Assembly: GCA_944326475.1 (NCBI GenBank) | Contig: CALVEC010000012.1 | Span: 1-64,000 of the forward strand | DNA: 64,000 nucleotides | From: Candidatus Gastranaerophilales bacterium | GTDB taxonomy: Bacteria; Cyanobacteriota; Vampirovibrionia; Gastranaerophilales; Gastranaerophilaceae | Reading direction: 5' to 3' | Shown: in pieces, positions 18,230 through 26,948 of the stretch | How the letters are laid out: each line of letters starts with the position of its first letter | Position numbering within the stretch: position 1 is the stretch's first letter | The notes under the pieces: generated by a model | What the model was told of the DNA's origin: nothing | Databases searched by the model: none | The model's input: only the letters and a program-made list of their open reading frames with translations | Position numbers and translations under genes: made by a program

Positions 18230-19030
18230 TTACCTCGGAGCCACTCCCCACTGGAGTTTTTCTCTTAACACTCCGTAAAAACCGTTGTTTTCTCTGTTTA
18301 AGACTACCAATTTAGCCTGAATTTTACTCTTTTTTATAACGATTTGTTCATCAGGTTTTATATCCAGTGTTGCCTGACCGTCAGCAGAGAGTTTTATGCC
18401 GCTGCAGGTATCGCAGGAGGAGACTTCAATTTGTTCATCGGCAGGAATAACCAGCGGGCGGGCAGTTAGTGTATGCGGGCAAATCGGCACGATAACTACC
18501 GCATCAAGACCGGGAGAGATTACCGGACCTCCGGCGGAAAGCGTGTAAGCAGTGGAACCTGTCGGGGTTGAAATAATCAACCCGTCTGCAAGATAGTCGC
18601 ACACCTGTTTGCCGTTAATGGACAGGTATAGTCTGGAGGTTCTTGAAAATGTATCGCCTTTTATGACAATGTCGTTCAGCGCTGTAACTTTGTCATCAAA
18701 CGCAGATAACATCATTCTGTCCTGAATTTTGTATTCACCGTTTTTGAGCTTTTTTTCAGCCCATTCAAGTTCATCGGGATTTGCCTGTGCAAGAAAGCCC
18801 AGGCGTCCAAGGTTAATACCGAAAATCGGAACATTGCGTTTTGCATAGAATCTTGCCGCTTTTAATATAGTGCCGTCTCCGCCTACTGTAATGACAAAAC
18901 TTACATCTTCGGGAAAAGAATCAGGCGTAACCGTTACAGCGTGAAAAAAATGTGCTGCTTTTTGGGCAACTCTGTATGATTCAGGAACGTCCTTGTTGTA
19001 TACAATAACTGTTTTTTCAAATGATAGCAT
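18230..19030 (-). CDS. nadK: NAD kinase
   Basis: Phosphorylates NAD to NADP using ATP or polyphosphate. In its 266 residues the family motif GGDGTILKAA is at about 50-59, followed by GINLGRLGFLA, NDIVIKG and the DGLIISTPTGSTAYTLSAGGP block. Length is normal. AAGGGAAA precedes the ATG. It is the first gene of the nadK-recN operon. Confidence 0.95.
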   Translation of the reverse strand: MLSFEKTVIVYNKDVPESYRVAQKAAHFFHAVTVTPDSFPEDVSFVITVGGDGTILKAARFYAKRNVPIFGINLGRLGFLAQANPDELEWAEKKLKNGEYKIQDRMMLSAFDDKVTALNDIVIKGDTFSRTSRLYLSINGKQVCDYLADGLIISTPTGSTAYTLSAGGPVISPGLDAVVIVPICPHTLTARPLVIPADEQIEVSSCDTCSGIKLSADGQATLDIKPDEQIVIKKSKIQAKLVVLNRENNGFYGVLREKLQWGVAPR

Positions 19031-19193
19031 GCTTTTTCCCTTGAACTATGCATAAATTATACTATAAATTTTTTTTCTAAGCTTATTTTTTACATACAAA
19101 AAATAATAGCTCTGCCGGGCGTGTCCGGTAGTCGTATAGAAGCGGAGCAGATTTTATATAAAATTGTACAAAACAAATAAAAGGGGATTTTAA

Positions 19194-19982
19194 ATGAGAG
19201 GATTTATTGTCATAATTGTGTTTATTTTTTCTGTTTTTCCTGTATTTTCTGCAGCTATTAACGGGAACGTTGAAAAAAGCGGATACGGGGACTACAACCA
19301 GGTTATTGATTCAAAAAGCGGAAATCCTGTGGGTAATGCTGATGTAACCCTTCCTGCCAAAGGTTACCGAACAAAGACAGACGCAAACGGCAAATTTAAT
19401 TTAGACAGTAAAAAAATCACTGCACCGACGATTATGTCTGTAGACAAAGACGGTTATAAGCCATTTTCTGTTACTATTGATGAAAAAACTATGTCAAAAC
19501 CTATTGTTATCGGAATTGAAAAATCAAGCCCGCATGATATTGTTATCGACAAAGATATGTACCACCTCGGAGATGACAATTTTTCGGAAAACTCAGCCAA
19601 TGCTTCTGATTTTAAAATGAAAGCAATCGGACCGTTTTTTACAAAATCCTTTAAAATAAAATCAGTTCCGCAAAATGAATGCCTTTACCTCATAGTCGGT
19701 TCTGTCATAGGTCTGGATACGCAAATGGCAAGAGATTTAGGTCAATCAAAAGTAAGAACTGCTTATTCATCTCCTGCAGAGGTGTTTTTTAACGGAAGCA
19801 AGATTGCAGATTTGAAAGTTAACGGTGATAACCAGCAGATTAAAATTCCGTCCTCTCTTATCCGTCCGTCTTCAAACAATCAAGTCACAATAAAAGCCGG
19901 CAGAAATCTCTTTCAGGCAGCATATATCGATTATGACGATTTTGAGTTTATGAACTTGTATATAGAAGCGCAGGGCGAATAA
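19194..19982 (+). CDS. Secreted protein with carboxypeptidase-regulatory-like domain
   Basis: The 262 residues begin with a signal peptide (about 1-20, ending in FSAA). Residues about 32-105 match the transthyretin-like carboxypeptidase-regulatory fold: SGNPVGNADVTLPAKGYRTKTDANGKF is spread over residues 42-68. The C-terminal 130 residues are beta-rich (SLIRPSSNNQVTIKAG) and resemble a carbohydrate-binding or jelly-roll domain, which is a guess. An AAAAGGGGAT site precedes the ATG. It is a single gene, probably envelope-located or exported; its partner is unknown. Confidence 0.75.
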   Translation: MRGFIVIIVFIFSVFPVFSAAINGNVEKSGYGDYNQVIDSKSGNPVGNADVTLPAKGYRTKTDANGKFNLDSKKITAPTIMSVDKDGYKPFSVTIDEKTMSKPIVIGIEKSSPHDIVIDKDMYHLGDDNFSENSANASDFKMKAIGPFFTKSFKIKSVPQNECLYLIVGSVIGLDTQMARDLGQSKVRTAYSSPAEVFFNGSKIADLKVNGDNQQIKIPSSLIRPSSNNQVTIKAGRNLFQAAYIDYDDFEFMNLYIEAQGE

Positions 19983-20013
19983 ATATAACATTACGAGTTA
20001 TCATCAAAATTTA

Positions 20014-20040
20014 ACAAGACGCTACTTGTCTCTTTTTGTT
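20014..20040 (+). terminator. Possible weak terminator
   Basis: A 5-base stem ACAAG / CTTGT with a 6-base loop is followed by TCTCTTTTTGTT. It lies between the secreted protein gene and the glycosyltransferase gene. Confidence 0.4.
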
Positions 20041-20080
20041 TTGTATGCTATTATTGGAAAAATAATGAGTAGTAGGTAGT

Positions 20081-21118
20081 ATGATGGATAATGCAGAAAC
20101 AACATTTTCAATAATAGTTCCGGTGTATAATGTTGAAAAATATTTGACGGAATGTTTGGATAGTATTGTTAATCAGACGTTTAAAGACTTTGAGGTTATT
20201 TGCATAAATGACGGCTCAACGGATGACTCATTGAAGATTCTTGAAGAATATGCACTGAATGATAAGCGTATTACTGTCATAACACAAGAGAATCAAGGAC
20301 CCGGGGCTGCAAGAAACAGGGCTTTGGATATTGCTCAGGGCAAGTATACACTTTTTGTCGACCCTGACGATTGGATTGAATTGAACGCTCTGGAAACACT
20401 TTATAATGCAGCAGAAAAATTTGGAGCAAATATAGTTCAATTTGACTATGAAAGCTATGATGAAAAAACAAAACGGGCAAGGTCTGTGAATTTTTATGAG
20501 CTTGCCCATGAAAAATTCGGGCTTAATTTAAACGAAAAGCCTTATTTTAAGTGGGAAGAAGTTAATGATTCTCTTTTTTTAGCATGTAATATGGCTGTGT
20601 GGAACAAACTCTTTTTAACAAAATATATTAAGGAAAATGATATAAAATTTGGCACAACTAAAAAAGGCGAGGACAATATATTTGTCATAAAATCTTATAT
20701 TTTGTCACCTTTAATATACTCTATAGATGAAACGTTATATCATTATCGGCAGAGAGTTGGTTCAGCTGTAAATTCAGCATCAGAAGATCTAAATCATGAT
20801 ATATTTGAAAATATAAAAGTAGTAAAAGATTTTTTGAAAGAACGAAACCTGCTTGATTCGTTAATGGATGATTTATATAAATATAAATTGTTGTGGTGTA
20901 CACAATACTACAAATGTCTTCCGCGAGGCACAGAAAAGAAGTATCTGGAAAAATGTAAGGAAGTATTTACAGGACAGGAGTATAAAGTCTTTTTGAAAAG
21001 CATAAAACAGATGAAAATGTCTTTTCTTGAAAAAGTTTTTTCTGTGAAAAATACGAAACTTGCAGCTAAAAAGTGCAAAGTTTTGACCGTTTTAGGATTG
21101 TCTTTTTATTTAAAATAA
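20081..21118 (+). CDS. Glycosyltransferase family 2
   Basis: The 345 residues start with a GT-A fold: FSIIVPVYNVEKYLTECLDS (residues about 9-28), NDGSTDDS (about 43-50) and the metal-binding FVDPDDWIE (about 92-100). A nucleotide-sugar donor is expected; such enzymes build capsule, O-antigen or glycoprotein glycans on the cytoplasmic side of the membrane. No transmembrane segment is seen. The C-terminal part (about 220-345) is helical and less conserved. It is not within a visible polysaccharide cluster. Given the flagellin gene in this window, a flagellar-glycosylation role is possible but unsupported by position. Donor and acceptor are unknown. Confidence 0.9.
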   Translation: MMDNAETTFSIIVPVYNVEKYLTECLDSIVNQTFKDFEVICINDGSTDDSLKILEEYALNDKRITVITQENQGPGAARNRALDIAQGKYTLFVDPDDWIELNALETLYNAAEKFGANIVQFDYESYDEKTKRARSVNFYELAHEKFGLNLNEKPYFKWEEVNDSLFLACNMAVWNKLFLTKYIKENDIKFGTTKKGEDNIFVIKSYILSPLIYSIDETLYHYRQRVGSAVNSASEDLNHDIFENIKVVKDFLKERNLLDSLMDDLYKYKLLWCTQYYKCLPRGTEKKYLEKCKEVFTGQEYKVFLKSIKQMKMSFLEKVFSVKNTKLAAKKCKVLTVLGLSFYLK

Positions 21119-21142
21119 ACATTTTAAAAATCCGAAAAAAAT

Positions 21143-21171
21143 TTGTTAAAATTCCATAAATACAATATAAT
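21143..21171 (+). promoter_or_regulatory. Promoter, leaderless arrangement
   Basis: TTGTTA (21143-21148), a 17-base spacer and TATAAT (21166-21171). Six bases separate the -10 box from the ATG at 21178, and there is no Shine-Dalgarno sequence. Confidence 0.65.
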
Positions 21172-21177
21172 TTTTAT

Positions 21178-21753
21178 ATGAAAAAGATTTTGTTGAGTTT
21201 ATTTTTTATATTTATTTTTTCCGGTTCTGTTTTTGCGGAGCAATCTCTAAAGGAGCTGAGAGAACAGGCTCGTTTTTTCTATAATACAAACGATATTGCA
21301 CAGGCGAAAACGATTCTGCTTAAAATTCCGGAAGCTGATAAACAGGCTGAGGATTGGCTTCTGCTTGCTAATATATCAGAGGAGGAACAAAAGAATATTG
21401 ACGCTGTATTCTTTTTGCAAAAAGCGCTGTTGAAAGATAAAGATTATTACAAAGCGTATTATAATCTTGGTAATATCTATTTTGCCGACGGAAAAATAAA
21501 TACTGCGATTGAAAACTATAAAAAAGCCCTGAAAATTAAAAAAGACTTTGCTTATGCTCATTACAATCTCGGAAATTGCTATCTTGCCCAAAAAAATTAT
21601 AACAAAGCAAAATATGAATACGGCGCCGCTATACGTTTAAATTCAGAGGAGCCTTCCTTCTACTATAACCTTGCTTACGCGTATAAAATGCAAAAGAAGG
21701 ACAAAAAGGCTCAAGAAGCACTTGATATGTACAATAATTTGATGAAAAATTAG
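21178..21753 (+). CDS. Exported tetratricopeptide-repeat protein
   Basis: The 191 residues begin with a signal peptide (about 1-21, basic start, hydrophobic core, cleavage near VFAEQS). Four or more TPR units follow (residues about 25-180), clearest at KAYYNLGNIYFADGKINTAI and FAYAHYNLGNCYLAQKNYN. TPR arrays bind other proteins, so an envelope scaffold role is likely, but no partner is shown. The gene has its own promoter and probably a leaderless mRNA. It converges on the HerA-like gene at 21769. Confidence 0.82.
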   Translation: MKKILLSLFFIFIFSGSVFAEQSLKELREQARFFYNTNDIAQAKTILLKIPEADKQAEDWLLLANISEEEQKNIDAVFFLQKALLKDKDYYKAYYNLGNIYFADGKINTAIENYKKALKIKKDFAYAHYNLGNCYLAQKNYNKAKYEYGAAIRLNSEEPSFYYNLAYAYKMQKKDKKAQEALDMYNNLMKN

Positions 21754-21768
21754 CGCTCTCAAATAAGT

Positions 21769-23988
21769 TTAAACTATTTTTAAATCAGCAAGTTTGGGGT
21801 CAAGAAGTCTTCTGCCCACGTTGTCAAACTGTATAGAGCACAATGTTTTCTTGCCGTAAGAAATGATTTGTTCAACTACACCTCTGCCGTATTTTTCATG
21901 ATAAACGACATTGCCTTCCGAGAGTTTTTGATTTCCGCTTACTGCTGTATTTTCACTGTAATTCGTTGTATAAACGGGGACAGTCGGGCTTTCTTGTGTT
22001 TTTGTTGTTACCTGCTGAGCTGAGGGTTGGTGCTGAGCTGGTTGCTGAGATACAAAAGAAAGGTTTTCAGCAGCAGCATCGTCATCGGTTATTTCTCTAA
22101 ACTGCTGCGGCTCCGGTATCGGATCTGAATAATTTTGTCCGGCAAACAGGTCTTCAACCTCGTCATCTTCCGGTAAAAGTTCAAAATCTTCATCGTCTTT
22201 TTGTTCGTTTAAAAGTGTGTCAATGTCTGTGTCACCTGCGGTGTTATGAAGTTCTTGCTCGGTTTCGGGGTAATCCGGCTGTGCCGTTTCAAAAGGTATT
22301 TGTTCGTATACTGTCTGTTCCGGTTCAGGTGATGATATAATCTCAGGCTGAATAGTGACCGGTTCTTCATCATGAACAGGCATGTCCTGCGGCGGAAGTT
22401 CTTCGTTGTGAACTTCTGCAAGTTCTTCATGGGTGCCTAAATCCGGCATTAATTCTACCGAAAAGTCTGTATTGTCTTCCTGAAAATGGAGTTCTTCAAC
22501 ACCTGTATCAGTTGAGATTGGTTCCTCTGTATTTTCTTGTTCAGAATCTTTGTACTCTCCGCTGTTAATATCATCAAGGAAGTCTAAATCTTCATCGGAG
22601 AGCATTTCTTCGTATTCTGCCGCGTGGGGGGGCGGATTTGTTGAGACAAACATCGAATCCACATCTTTTGCAATTTCCTGTTCGACAGGGTCTGTGAAGA
22701 TATTTGCAAGGTCATTTGTGCTTGAAAGTCCGGGTTCGTTTGACAAAACTTCTATATCTTCAGGGCTTATTGTTTCTACCGGAGAAGCCTTTTTCGGGCT
22801 GAGCGGTCTGACAATGAGCGGTGTATAGAGCGTATCGTCGCCGGTTATAACAAATTCATTTTCAGAAAGTTTTGACAGGAATGAATTGTATGTCGGGTAA
22901 ACTTTTTGCAATTCTTCCGGTGCAAAGAAAATAACATTTTTTGCAAGTGATTTCAGATGGTTTGAAAATTTGCAGTTATATCCGGAAGCAGTGACGGCGC
23001 GTTTTGCACTGAACAATTTTTCCAGAACGTGCACGTCTGTTGTGTCATCTGAAACAGAGACAAAATAATGAGTATTCTCAGGCAAACAACCCAGAATATA
23101 ACTCATTGCTTCTTTTCTCCAGTTTTCAGGCACATTGCTCAGTTTTAAAATAGTCAGATTGTTAAAGCTTGCAGAATTTGCCAATGCTTCAAACTCCTGC
23201 TCTTTTGAAGCAAAAAGCCGGTATTGATGGTATTTTAAGAGTTTGTTTCTGAAAAGAATAATACCGAGCGACTTATCTGATTGATAAATCTCGTCGACAA
23301 CTTCGAGTAATGTCGAAAACGGGATAAAACCTTTTTGTTCGCTTTTTATGTACTCTTGAATGTCCAGTATTATGTCTTGTACAATCGCTTTCTGTTCTAT
23401 TGTCAAGCCCGCCAAATCGTTCTCGTATATGTAATCTAGCGTTTCAATGTTAATCGGAAGTTTGAAATTTCTGCAAATTTCGTATGTGCTTTCCGACTCA
23501 AATTCAACAGTTCCGTCCAGGTCAATAATAAGGCAGTTCTTATCTTTTAGATTATTTAAAAATACCTTAAATATATAATTTGTGTCAGAGGTTCTGTCTG
23601 ATTGTACATAGAAAAATTTGTCAAGAAAACTGTTTTCATACTTTAACGGCGGGTTTATCCCTGAGGTCAATTCGCCGAGACAAACATTTCCGTTTTGTTT
23701 TGAAAAGGTTTTTGCTATTAACTGCGGGTCTGTTGTACCGATTTTTGCGTCTAATGATGGCACATAGCCGCTGTAAGGTTTGAGCGTTCCATCCGCATCA
23801 ATATTGAAGCAAAATTTTACAACAGCCTGATTTGCGCTTTGAATAGATGTAGATTCTATAGAAATAACCTGTGCGCAGATTTTTCTGTTATCATCGTCAA
23901 GCGTTAAAAAATCAGACAGCACAAGCTTCGTCTCAGCGGGACGATATAAAACTTTTGCAAAATTATTTTTTATTTCTGTGATTTTCAT
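21769..23988 (-). CDS. HerA-like protein with degenerate P-loop and PcrA-type C-terminal domain
   Basis: The 739-residue protein has three parts. Residues 1-95 look like a HAS-barrel, the N-terminal domain of HerA-type ATPases (NNFAKVLYRPAETKLVLSDF, then QVISIES). Residues about 125-370 follow the order of a HerA/DUF87 ATPase, but the P-loop position reads VQSDRTSDTNY where the HerA gene at the right edge of this window has LGSTGSGKSW; the DxxG strand (LIIDLDGTVEF) remains. Residues about 400-690 are acidic and disordered. Residues about 690-739 resemble the PcrA/UvrD C-terminal Tudor-like domain (VVYHEKYGRGVVEQI, then FDNVGRRLLD), which in PcrA contacts RNA polymerase. ATP use seems lost. 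Function unknown; a nucleic-acid or RNA-polymerase scaffold is my inference. Confidence 0.7.
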   Translation of the reverse strand: MKITEIKNNFAKVLYRPAETKLVLSDFLTLDDDNRKICAQVISIESTSIQSANQAVVKFCFNIDADGTLKPYSGYVPSLDAKIGTTDPQLIAKTFSKQNGNVCLGELTSGINPPLKYENSFLDKFFYVQSDRTSDTNYIFKVFLNNLKDKNCLIIDLDGTVEFESESTYEICRNFKLPINIETLDYIYENDLAGLTIEQKAIVQDIILDIQEYIKSEQKGFIPFSTLLEVVDEIYQSDKSLGIILFRNKLLKYHQYRLFASKEQEFEALANSASFNNLTILKLSNVPENWRKEAMSYILGCLPENTHYFVSVSDDTTDVHVLEKLFSAKRAVTASGYNCKFSNHLKSLAKNVIFFAPEELQKVYPTYNSFLSKLSENEFVITGDDTLYTPLIVRPLSPKKASPVETISPEDIEVLSNEPGLSSTNDLANIFTDPVEQEIAKDVDSMFVSTNPPPHAAEYEEMLSDEDLDFLDDINSGEYKDSEQENTEEPISTDTGVEELHFQEDNTDFSVELMPDLGTHEELAEVHNEELPPQDMPVHDEEPVTIQPEIISSPEPEQTVYEQIPFETAQPDYPETEQELHNTAGDTDIDTLLNEQKDDEDFELLPEDDEVEDLFAGQNYSDPIPEPQQFREITDDDAAAENLSFVSQQPAQHQPSAQQVTTKTQESPTVPVYTTNYSENTAVSGNQKLSEGNVVYHEKYGRGVVEQIISYGKKTLCSIQFDNVGRRLLDPKLADLKIV

Positions 23989-24038
23989 TAAATTACCGAG
24001 TATCTAACAAAATCCATTATAATATAAAAATAAAAAGA

Positions 24039-24287
24039 TTAGCAGACTTCTTCCTGCAAAGCCACCGAAGCTATCTGGTTAGACATAATAGCCACTTTTT
24101 TGATAGGTCCTGTCGGTTCTTTTTCTATAACTCTGGCTACGTTTGCACCGGTTTTTATTGCATTTAGAAAATCTTCATACTCTGCTTTCGGGTTTTCAAA
24201 ATACAAAACCATCGGTGCTGCCGCGCCTTTTAAAAACACCAGAAGTGCAAGTCTTGATTTGAATTGCGGCGGAAATTGCTGTGCCAT
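24039..24287 (-). CDS. Small conserved-looking protein, unknown
   Basis: The 82-residue protein has an AGAGGAG ribosome binding site and good coding character but no family I recognise. A mildly hydrophobic central part (LALLVFLKGAAAPMVLYF) precedes an alpha/beta-like tail with KKVAIMSNQIASVAL. It is probably cytoplasmic. It lies between cobO and the HerA-like gene, all on the minus strand, and may be co-transcribed with them. Confidence 0.65.
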   Translation of the reverse strand: MAQQFPPQFKSRLALLVFLKGAAAPMVLYFENPKAEYEDFLNAIKTGANVARVIEKEPTGPIKKVAIMSNQIASVALQEEVC

Positions 24288-24333
24288 TTTAATTCTCCTC
24301 TAATCTTTTTTGCAATTATATAACAAATCAGAC

Positions 24334-24915
24334 CTAAAATTCAATCCCCTTACGTGCAGAAATTCCCTTATCCCAATAATGTTTTACGGGTATTATTTCA
24401 GACACCAGATGTGCTATGTCAATTATTTCTTGTTTTGCGTTTCTTCCGGTCAGGACTATTTCCATATTATCAGGTTTATTTTTTAAAACCTCTAACATCT
24501 CGTTCAGGTCTATAAGTCCCAAATCCAGTGCAATATTTGCTTCATCAAGTATAATCATTTGATATTCATTGTTCTGGATTGCTTGTTTTGCTGTTTCCCA
24601 TCCTTTTTGCGCTTGTTTTTTGTCTTCGTCTGTGAGGTTTGAGGAATACACAATTCTATCCAGTCCTGATTGTATAATTTTAATTTTATCCTTGTAGTCA
24701 TCGCAAAGATTCATAAAAGTGTAGAGTTCGCCGTAATTGTTTCCGCCTTTTGTGAACATTACAACCAGAATCTTCCAGCCGCGTCCGAGCGCTCTGACCG
24801 CAAGACCCAGCGATGCTGTAGTTTTTCCTTTTCCGTTTCCCGTGTATACCTGTATATATCCGTGTTCTGAAAATTCAGGGTTGACTAAATTGTTGTGTAA
24901 TTCGTTATTTTCCAT
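24334..24915 (-). CDS. cobO: Cob(I)alamin adenosyltransferase, CobA/CobO/BtuR type
   Basis: Transfers the adenosyl group of ATP to cob(I)alamin or cobyrinic diamide to make coenzyme B12. The P-loop GNGKGKTTASLG (about residues 27-38), VVMFTKGG and the ILDEANIALDLGLI segment are characteristic, and the ending (HYWDKGISARKGIEF) is that of the family. The frame allows an ATG at 24924, but that codon overlaps a strong -10 box, so I place the start at 24915 (193 residues). No other cobalamin gene is in the window, so salvage is as likely as synthesis. Confidence 0.9.
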   Translation of the reverse strand: MENNELHNNLVNPEFSEHGYIQVYTGNGKGKTTASLGLAVRALGRGWKILVVMFTKGGNNYGELYTFMNLCDDYKDKIKIIQSGLDRIVYSSNLTDEDKKQAQKGWETAKQAIQNNEYQMIILDEANIALDLGLIDLNEMLEVLKNKPDNMEIVLTGRNAKQEIIDIAHLVSEIIPVKHYWDKGISARKGIEF

Positions 24916-24922
24916 TTTATAC

Positions 24923-24951
24923 ATTATAATAATATTGACTCACACTGTAAA
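24923..24951 (-). promoter_or_regulatory. cobO promoter, leaderless arrangement
   Basis: On the minus strand TTTACA (24946-24951), a 17-base spacer and TATAAT (24923-24928). Seven bases separate the -10 box from the ATG at 24915, and the upstream in-frame ATG at 24924 lies inside the box. Confidence 0.65.
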
Positions 24952-24972
24952 GCTTATAGCAAAGGTTCCAGA

Positions 24973-25524
24973 ATGACAACAAAAACAGAGCTAAGACGGC
25001 TGGCTAAGTCTAAAAGAAAAATATTCGATACCAAACAGTCTTCAGAAAAAATAATAAGACTGATTTCAAGCTGGAACAAGTACCAAGATGCAGGTAATAT
25101 TTTGATTTATTACCCGATAAATAATGAAATAAGTCTTTTGGATTTGCCCGGAGATAAGAATTTTTACCTTCCGCGGCTTATAAATGACGAGATTTGTGTG
25201 TGTCCGGTTAATGGCGCTGATTTGAGGATAGGTAAATTTGATATTCCGGAGCCGGATAGCGAGCCGGTTCCGGATTTAAAAATTCTTGATATTGTTTTTA
25301 TTCCGGCGCTTGCTGCTGACAGATGGGGGTATCGTATAGGCTATGGCTGTGGATATTATGACAGATTTTTGCCGCATCTGGATAAAAAAACAATTAAAAT
25401 TATTCCCATATACGATGAGCTTCTGTTTGAAAACATTCCTTTTCAGGCACATGACGAAAAAGCTGACTTTGTAGTAACTGAAAATGAACTGTTTTCTACA
25501 TCTGTCAGAATTGCGCAAGAATAA
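24973..25524 (+). CDS. 5-formyltetrahydrofolate cyclo-ligase
   Basis: Converts 5-formyl-THF to 5,10-methenyl-THF with ATP. The 183 residues show the N-terminal KTELRRLAKSKRK, the substrate loop (IYYPINNEI-like) and the family signature WGYRIGYGCGYYDRFL at about residues 117-132. Length is typical (ygfA/fau/MTHFS family). AAAGG lies 7 bases before the ATG. It is divergent from cobO. Confidence 0.92.
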   Translation: MTTKTELRRLAKSKRKIFDTKQSSEKIIRLISSWNKYQDAGNILIYYPINNEISLLDLPGDKNFYLPRLINDEICVCPVNGADLRIGKFDIPEPDSEPVPDLKILDIVFIPALAADRWGYRIGYGCGYYDRFLPHLDKKTIKIIPIYDELLFENIPFQAHDEKADFVVTENELFSTSVRIAQE

Positions 25525-25635
25525 ATTGTAAAAAAAAATACTCATTAAAAATTTTCCATGTGCAATTTTTAAATGTTTTTTGTATAATAAGAATTGAACC
25601 CAAAATTTTTGGGGTAAGATACAAAGGAGAAAGAA

Positions 25636-25812
25636 ATGAAAGTAAAAGTAGAAGACAGCTGCATTAGCTGCGGTGCATGCGAATCAGTATGCCCGGATGT
25701 TTTTAAATTAGAAGATATTGCTGTTGCTAATGAATCAGCAGTAGCAGGAAACGAAGATTGCGTTAAAGAAGCAGCAGACGCTTGCCCTGTAGGCGCAATT
25801 ATTGTTGAATAA
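25636..25812 (+). CDS. Single-cluster [4Fe-4S] ferredoxin
   Basis: A 58-residue electron carrier close in layout to Thermotoga-type ferredoxin. C9, C12, C15 and C50 are the expected cluster ligands (CISCGAC and CPVGAI), while C19 and C42 match the pair that forms a disulfide in that group. The AAAGGAG site sits 6 bases before the ATG. A TATAAT at 25583-25588 is a likely -10 box, and a strong terminator follows, so it is a single-gene unit. It suggests anaerobic, ferredoxin-based metabolism; the redox partner is not in the window. Confidence 0.93.
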   Translation: MKVKVEDSCISCGACESVCPDVFKLEDIAVANESAVAGNEDCVKEAADACPVGAIIVE

Positions 25813-25828
25813 ATATCAACAAAAGATT

Positions 25829-25861
25829 AAGGCTGTCTGAATTTCAGGCAGCCTTTTTTTA
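25829..25861 (+). terminator. Intrinsic terminator after ferredoxin
   Basis: A 10-base stem GGCTGTCTGA / TCAGGCAGCC (one G-T pair) with a 3-base loop is followed by seven T residues. Confidence 0.92.
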
Positions 25862-25912
25862 TAGCTGCAGTACCAGTAATGTCTTTTTATATAATGAAAG
25901 CAAGGTTTTTGA

Positions 25913-26581
25913 ATGAAAAATATAGACAAGATTGTGTCAGGGATAAAAGCTATGAATCTTCCGCAGACGGATTTTGTAAAACTCATGGAAGAATTTAAAA
26001 ATCCGTTTTTGGTGCTTATTTGCTGTATTTTAAGCCTTAGAACAAATGACAAAACTACTTATCCCGCGTCTTTACGTATGTTGGAGCTGGGAAAAACCCC
26101 GCAGGATTTTTTGCAAGTCGACGTTGAGGAGCTTGCAAAAGCTATCTATCCTGTAGGTTTCTACAGAAATAAAGCTGAGCAGATTTTGCAGATTGCAGAT
26201 GAGATTGTGCATAAATATAACGGGAATGTGCCTGATTCTATTGACGAGCTTGTAAAATTTAAAGGTGTCGGGCGAAAAACAGCGAACCTTGTTATGGCAA
26301 AAGGGTTTCTTGAACCTGCAATATGTGTGGATGTACATGTGCACAGGATTTCTAATCGTATGGGGCTTGTTGTAACCAAAACGCCGGATGAAACAGAAAT
26401 GGCACTGCGAAAAACGCTTCCGAAAAAATATTGGCTGGATATTAATACAATATTAGTGACTTTTGGGCAGAATATCTGTAAACCCCAAAAGCCGCTCTGT
26501 TCTCAATGCTCTGTTTGTAATTATTGTAAATATTATTTAGATTCTGCCCATAGAAACAAAGTTCATAATATCAAAAATTGA
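25913..26581 (+). CDS. nth: Endonuclease III
   Basis: DNA glycosylase/AP lyase for oxidised pyrimidines. The 222 residues hold the helix-hairpin-helix with catalytic lysine (VKFKGVGRKTANLVMAKGF, about residues 113-131), the catalytic aspartate in VDVHVHRIS, and a C-terminal [4Fe-4S] site with four cysteines spaced as C-x6-C-x2-C-x5-C near residues 188-204. The last 45 bases overlap the convergent small gene at 26537-26812. Confidence 0.94.
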   Translation: MKNIDKIVSGIKAMNLPQTDFVKLMEEFKNPFLVLICCILSLRTNDKTTYPASLRMLELGKTPQDFLQVDVEELAKAIYPVGFYRNKAEQILQIADEIVHKYNGNVPDSIDELVKFKGVGRKTANLVMAKGFLEPAICVDVHVHRISNRMGLVVTKTPDETEMALRKTLPKKYWLDINTILVTFGQNICKPQKPLCSQCSVCNYCKYYLDSAHRNKVHNIKN

Positions 26582-26812
26582 ATCTTTAACAAATTCTACG
26601 GCAAGTTCCTGAATAGGTCTTTTGTCAAGATAGTCAAATGCTACATAAATAGGATCTCTGGAGTTTTTGAATCTCATTCTGATATCTTTTTTGTCAAGGA
26701 TATCAAGGTTTGCAGCAAGCTGTTTGCTTTGAGCGGGTCTTCTTCTGAGGGGAGTGAATGCGCCGCTTCCGCTTCTGTTGTTATTCATATTTGATGCTGC
26801 TGCTATTGCCAT
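26537..26812 (-). CDS. Small basic protein with AFTPL-basic motif, unknown
   Basis: The 91-residue protein has an AAAGGAG site 8 bases before its ATG. Its flexible N-terminus (Asn/Ser/Gly-rich) carries AFTPLRRRP at residues 18-26; the unrelated EF-hand protein at 31902-32492 carries AFTPLKKKP at residues 16-24. The C-terminal half is helical and mixed-charge. The 3' end runs 45 bases into nth on the opposite strand. No family recognised. Confidence 0.68.
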   Translation of the reverse strand: MAIAAASNMNNNRSGSGAFTPLRRRPAQSKQLAANLDILDKKDIRMRFKNSRDPIYVAFDYLDKRPIQELAVEFVKDSIFDIMNFVSMGRI

Positions 26813-26948
26813 TTGAATATCTCCTTTGTATCTCTTATGTATATATAAACGTATATACTTTTAAAAAATTGCCTTTTTTAAATATTTTTTGTAAAGAAAA
26901 TGTTACAAAAGAGTGAAATGCAGAAATATAAGAACCGTAAAAAGCGGG

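Noticed and set aside
24924-24924. Upstream ATG as cobO start
   Set aside because: The codon overlaps the -10 box of a strong 17-base-spaced promoter, so it would not be in the mRNA.
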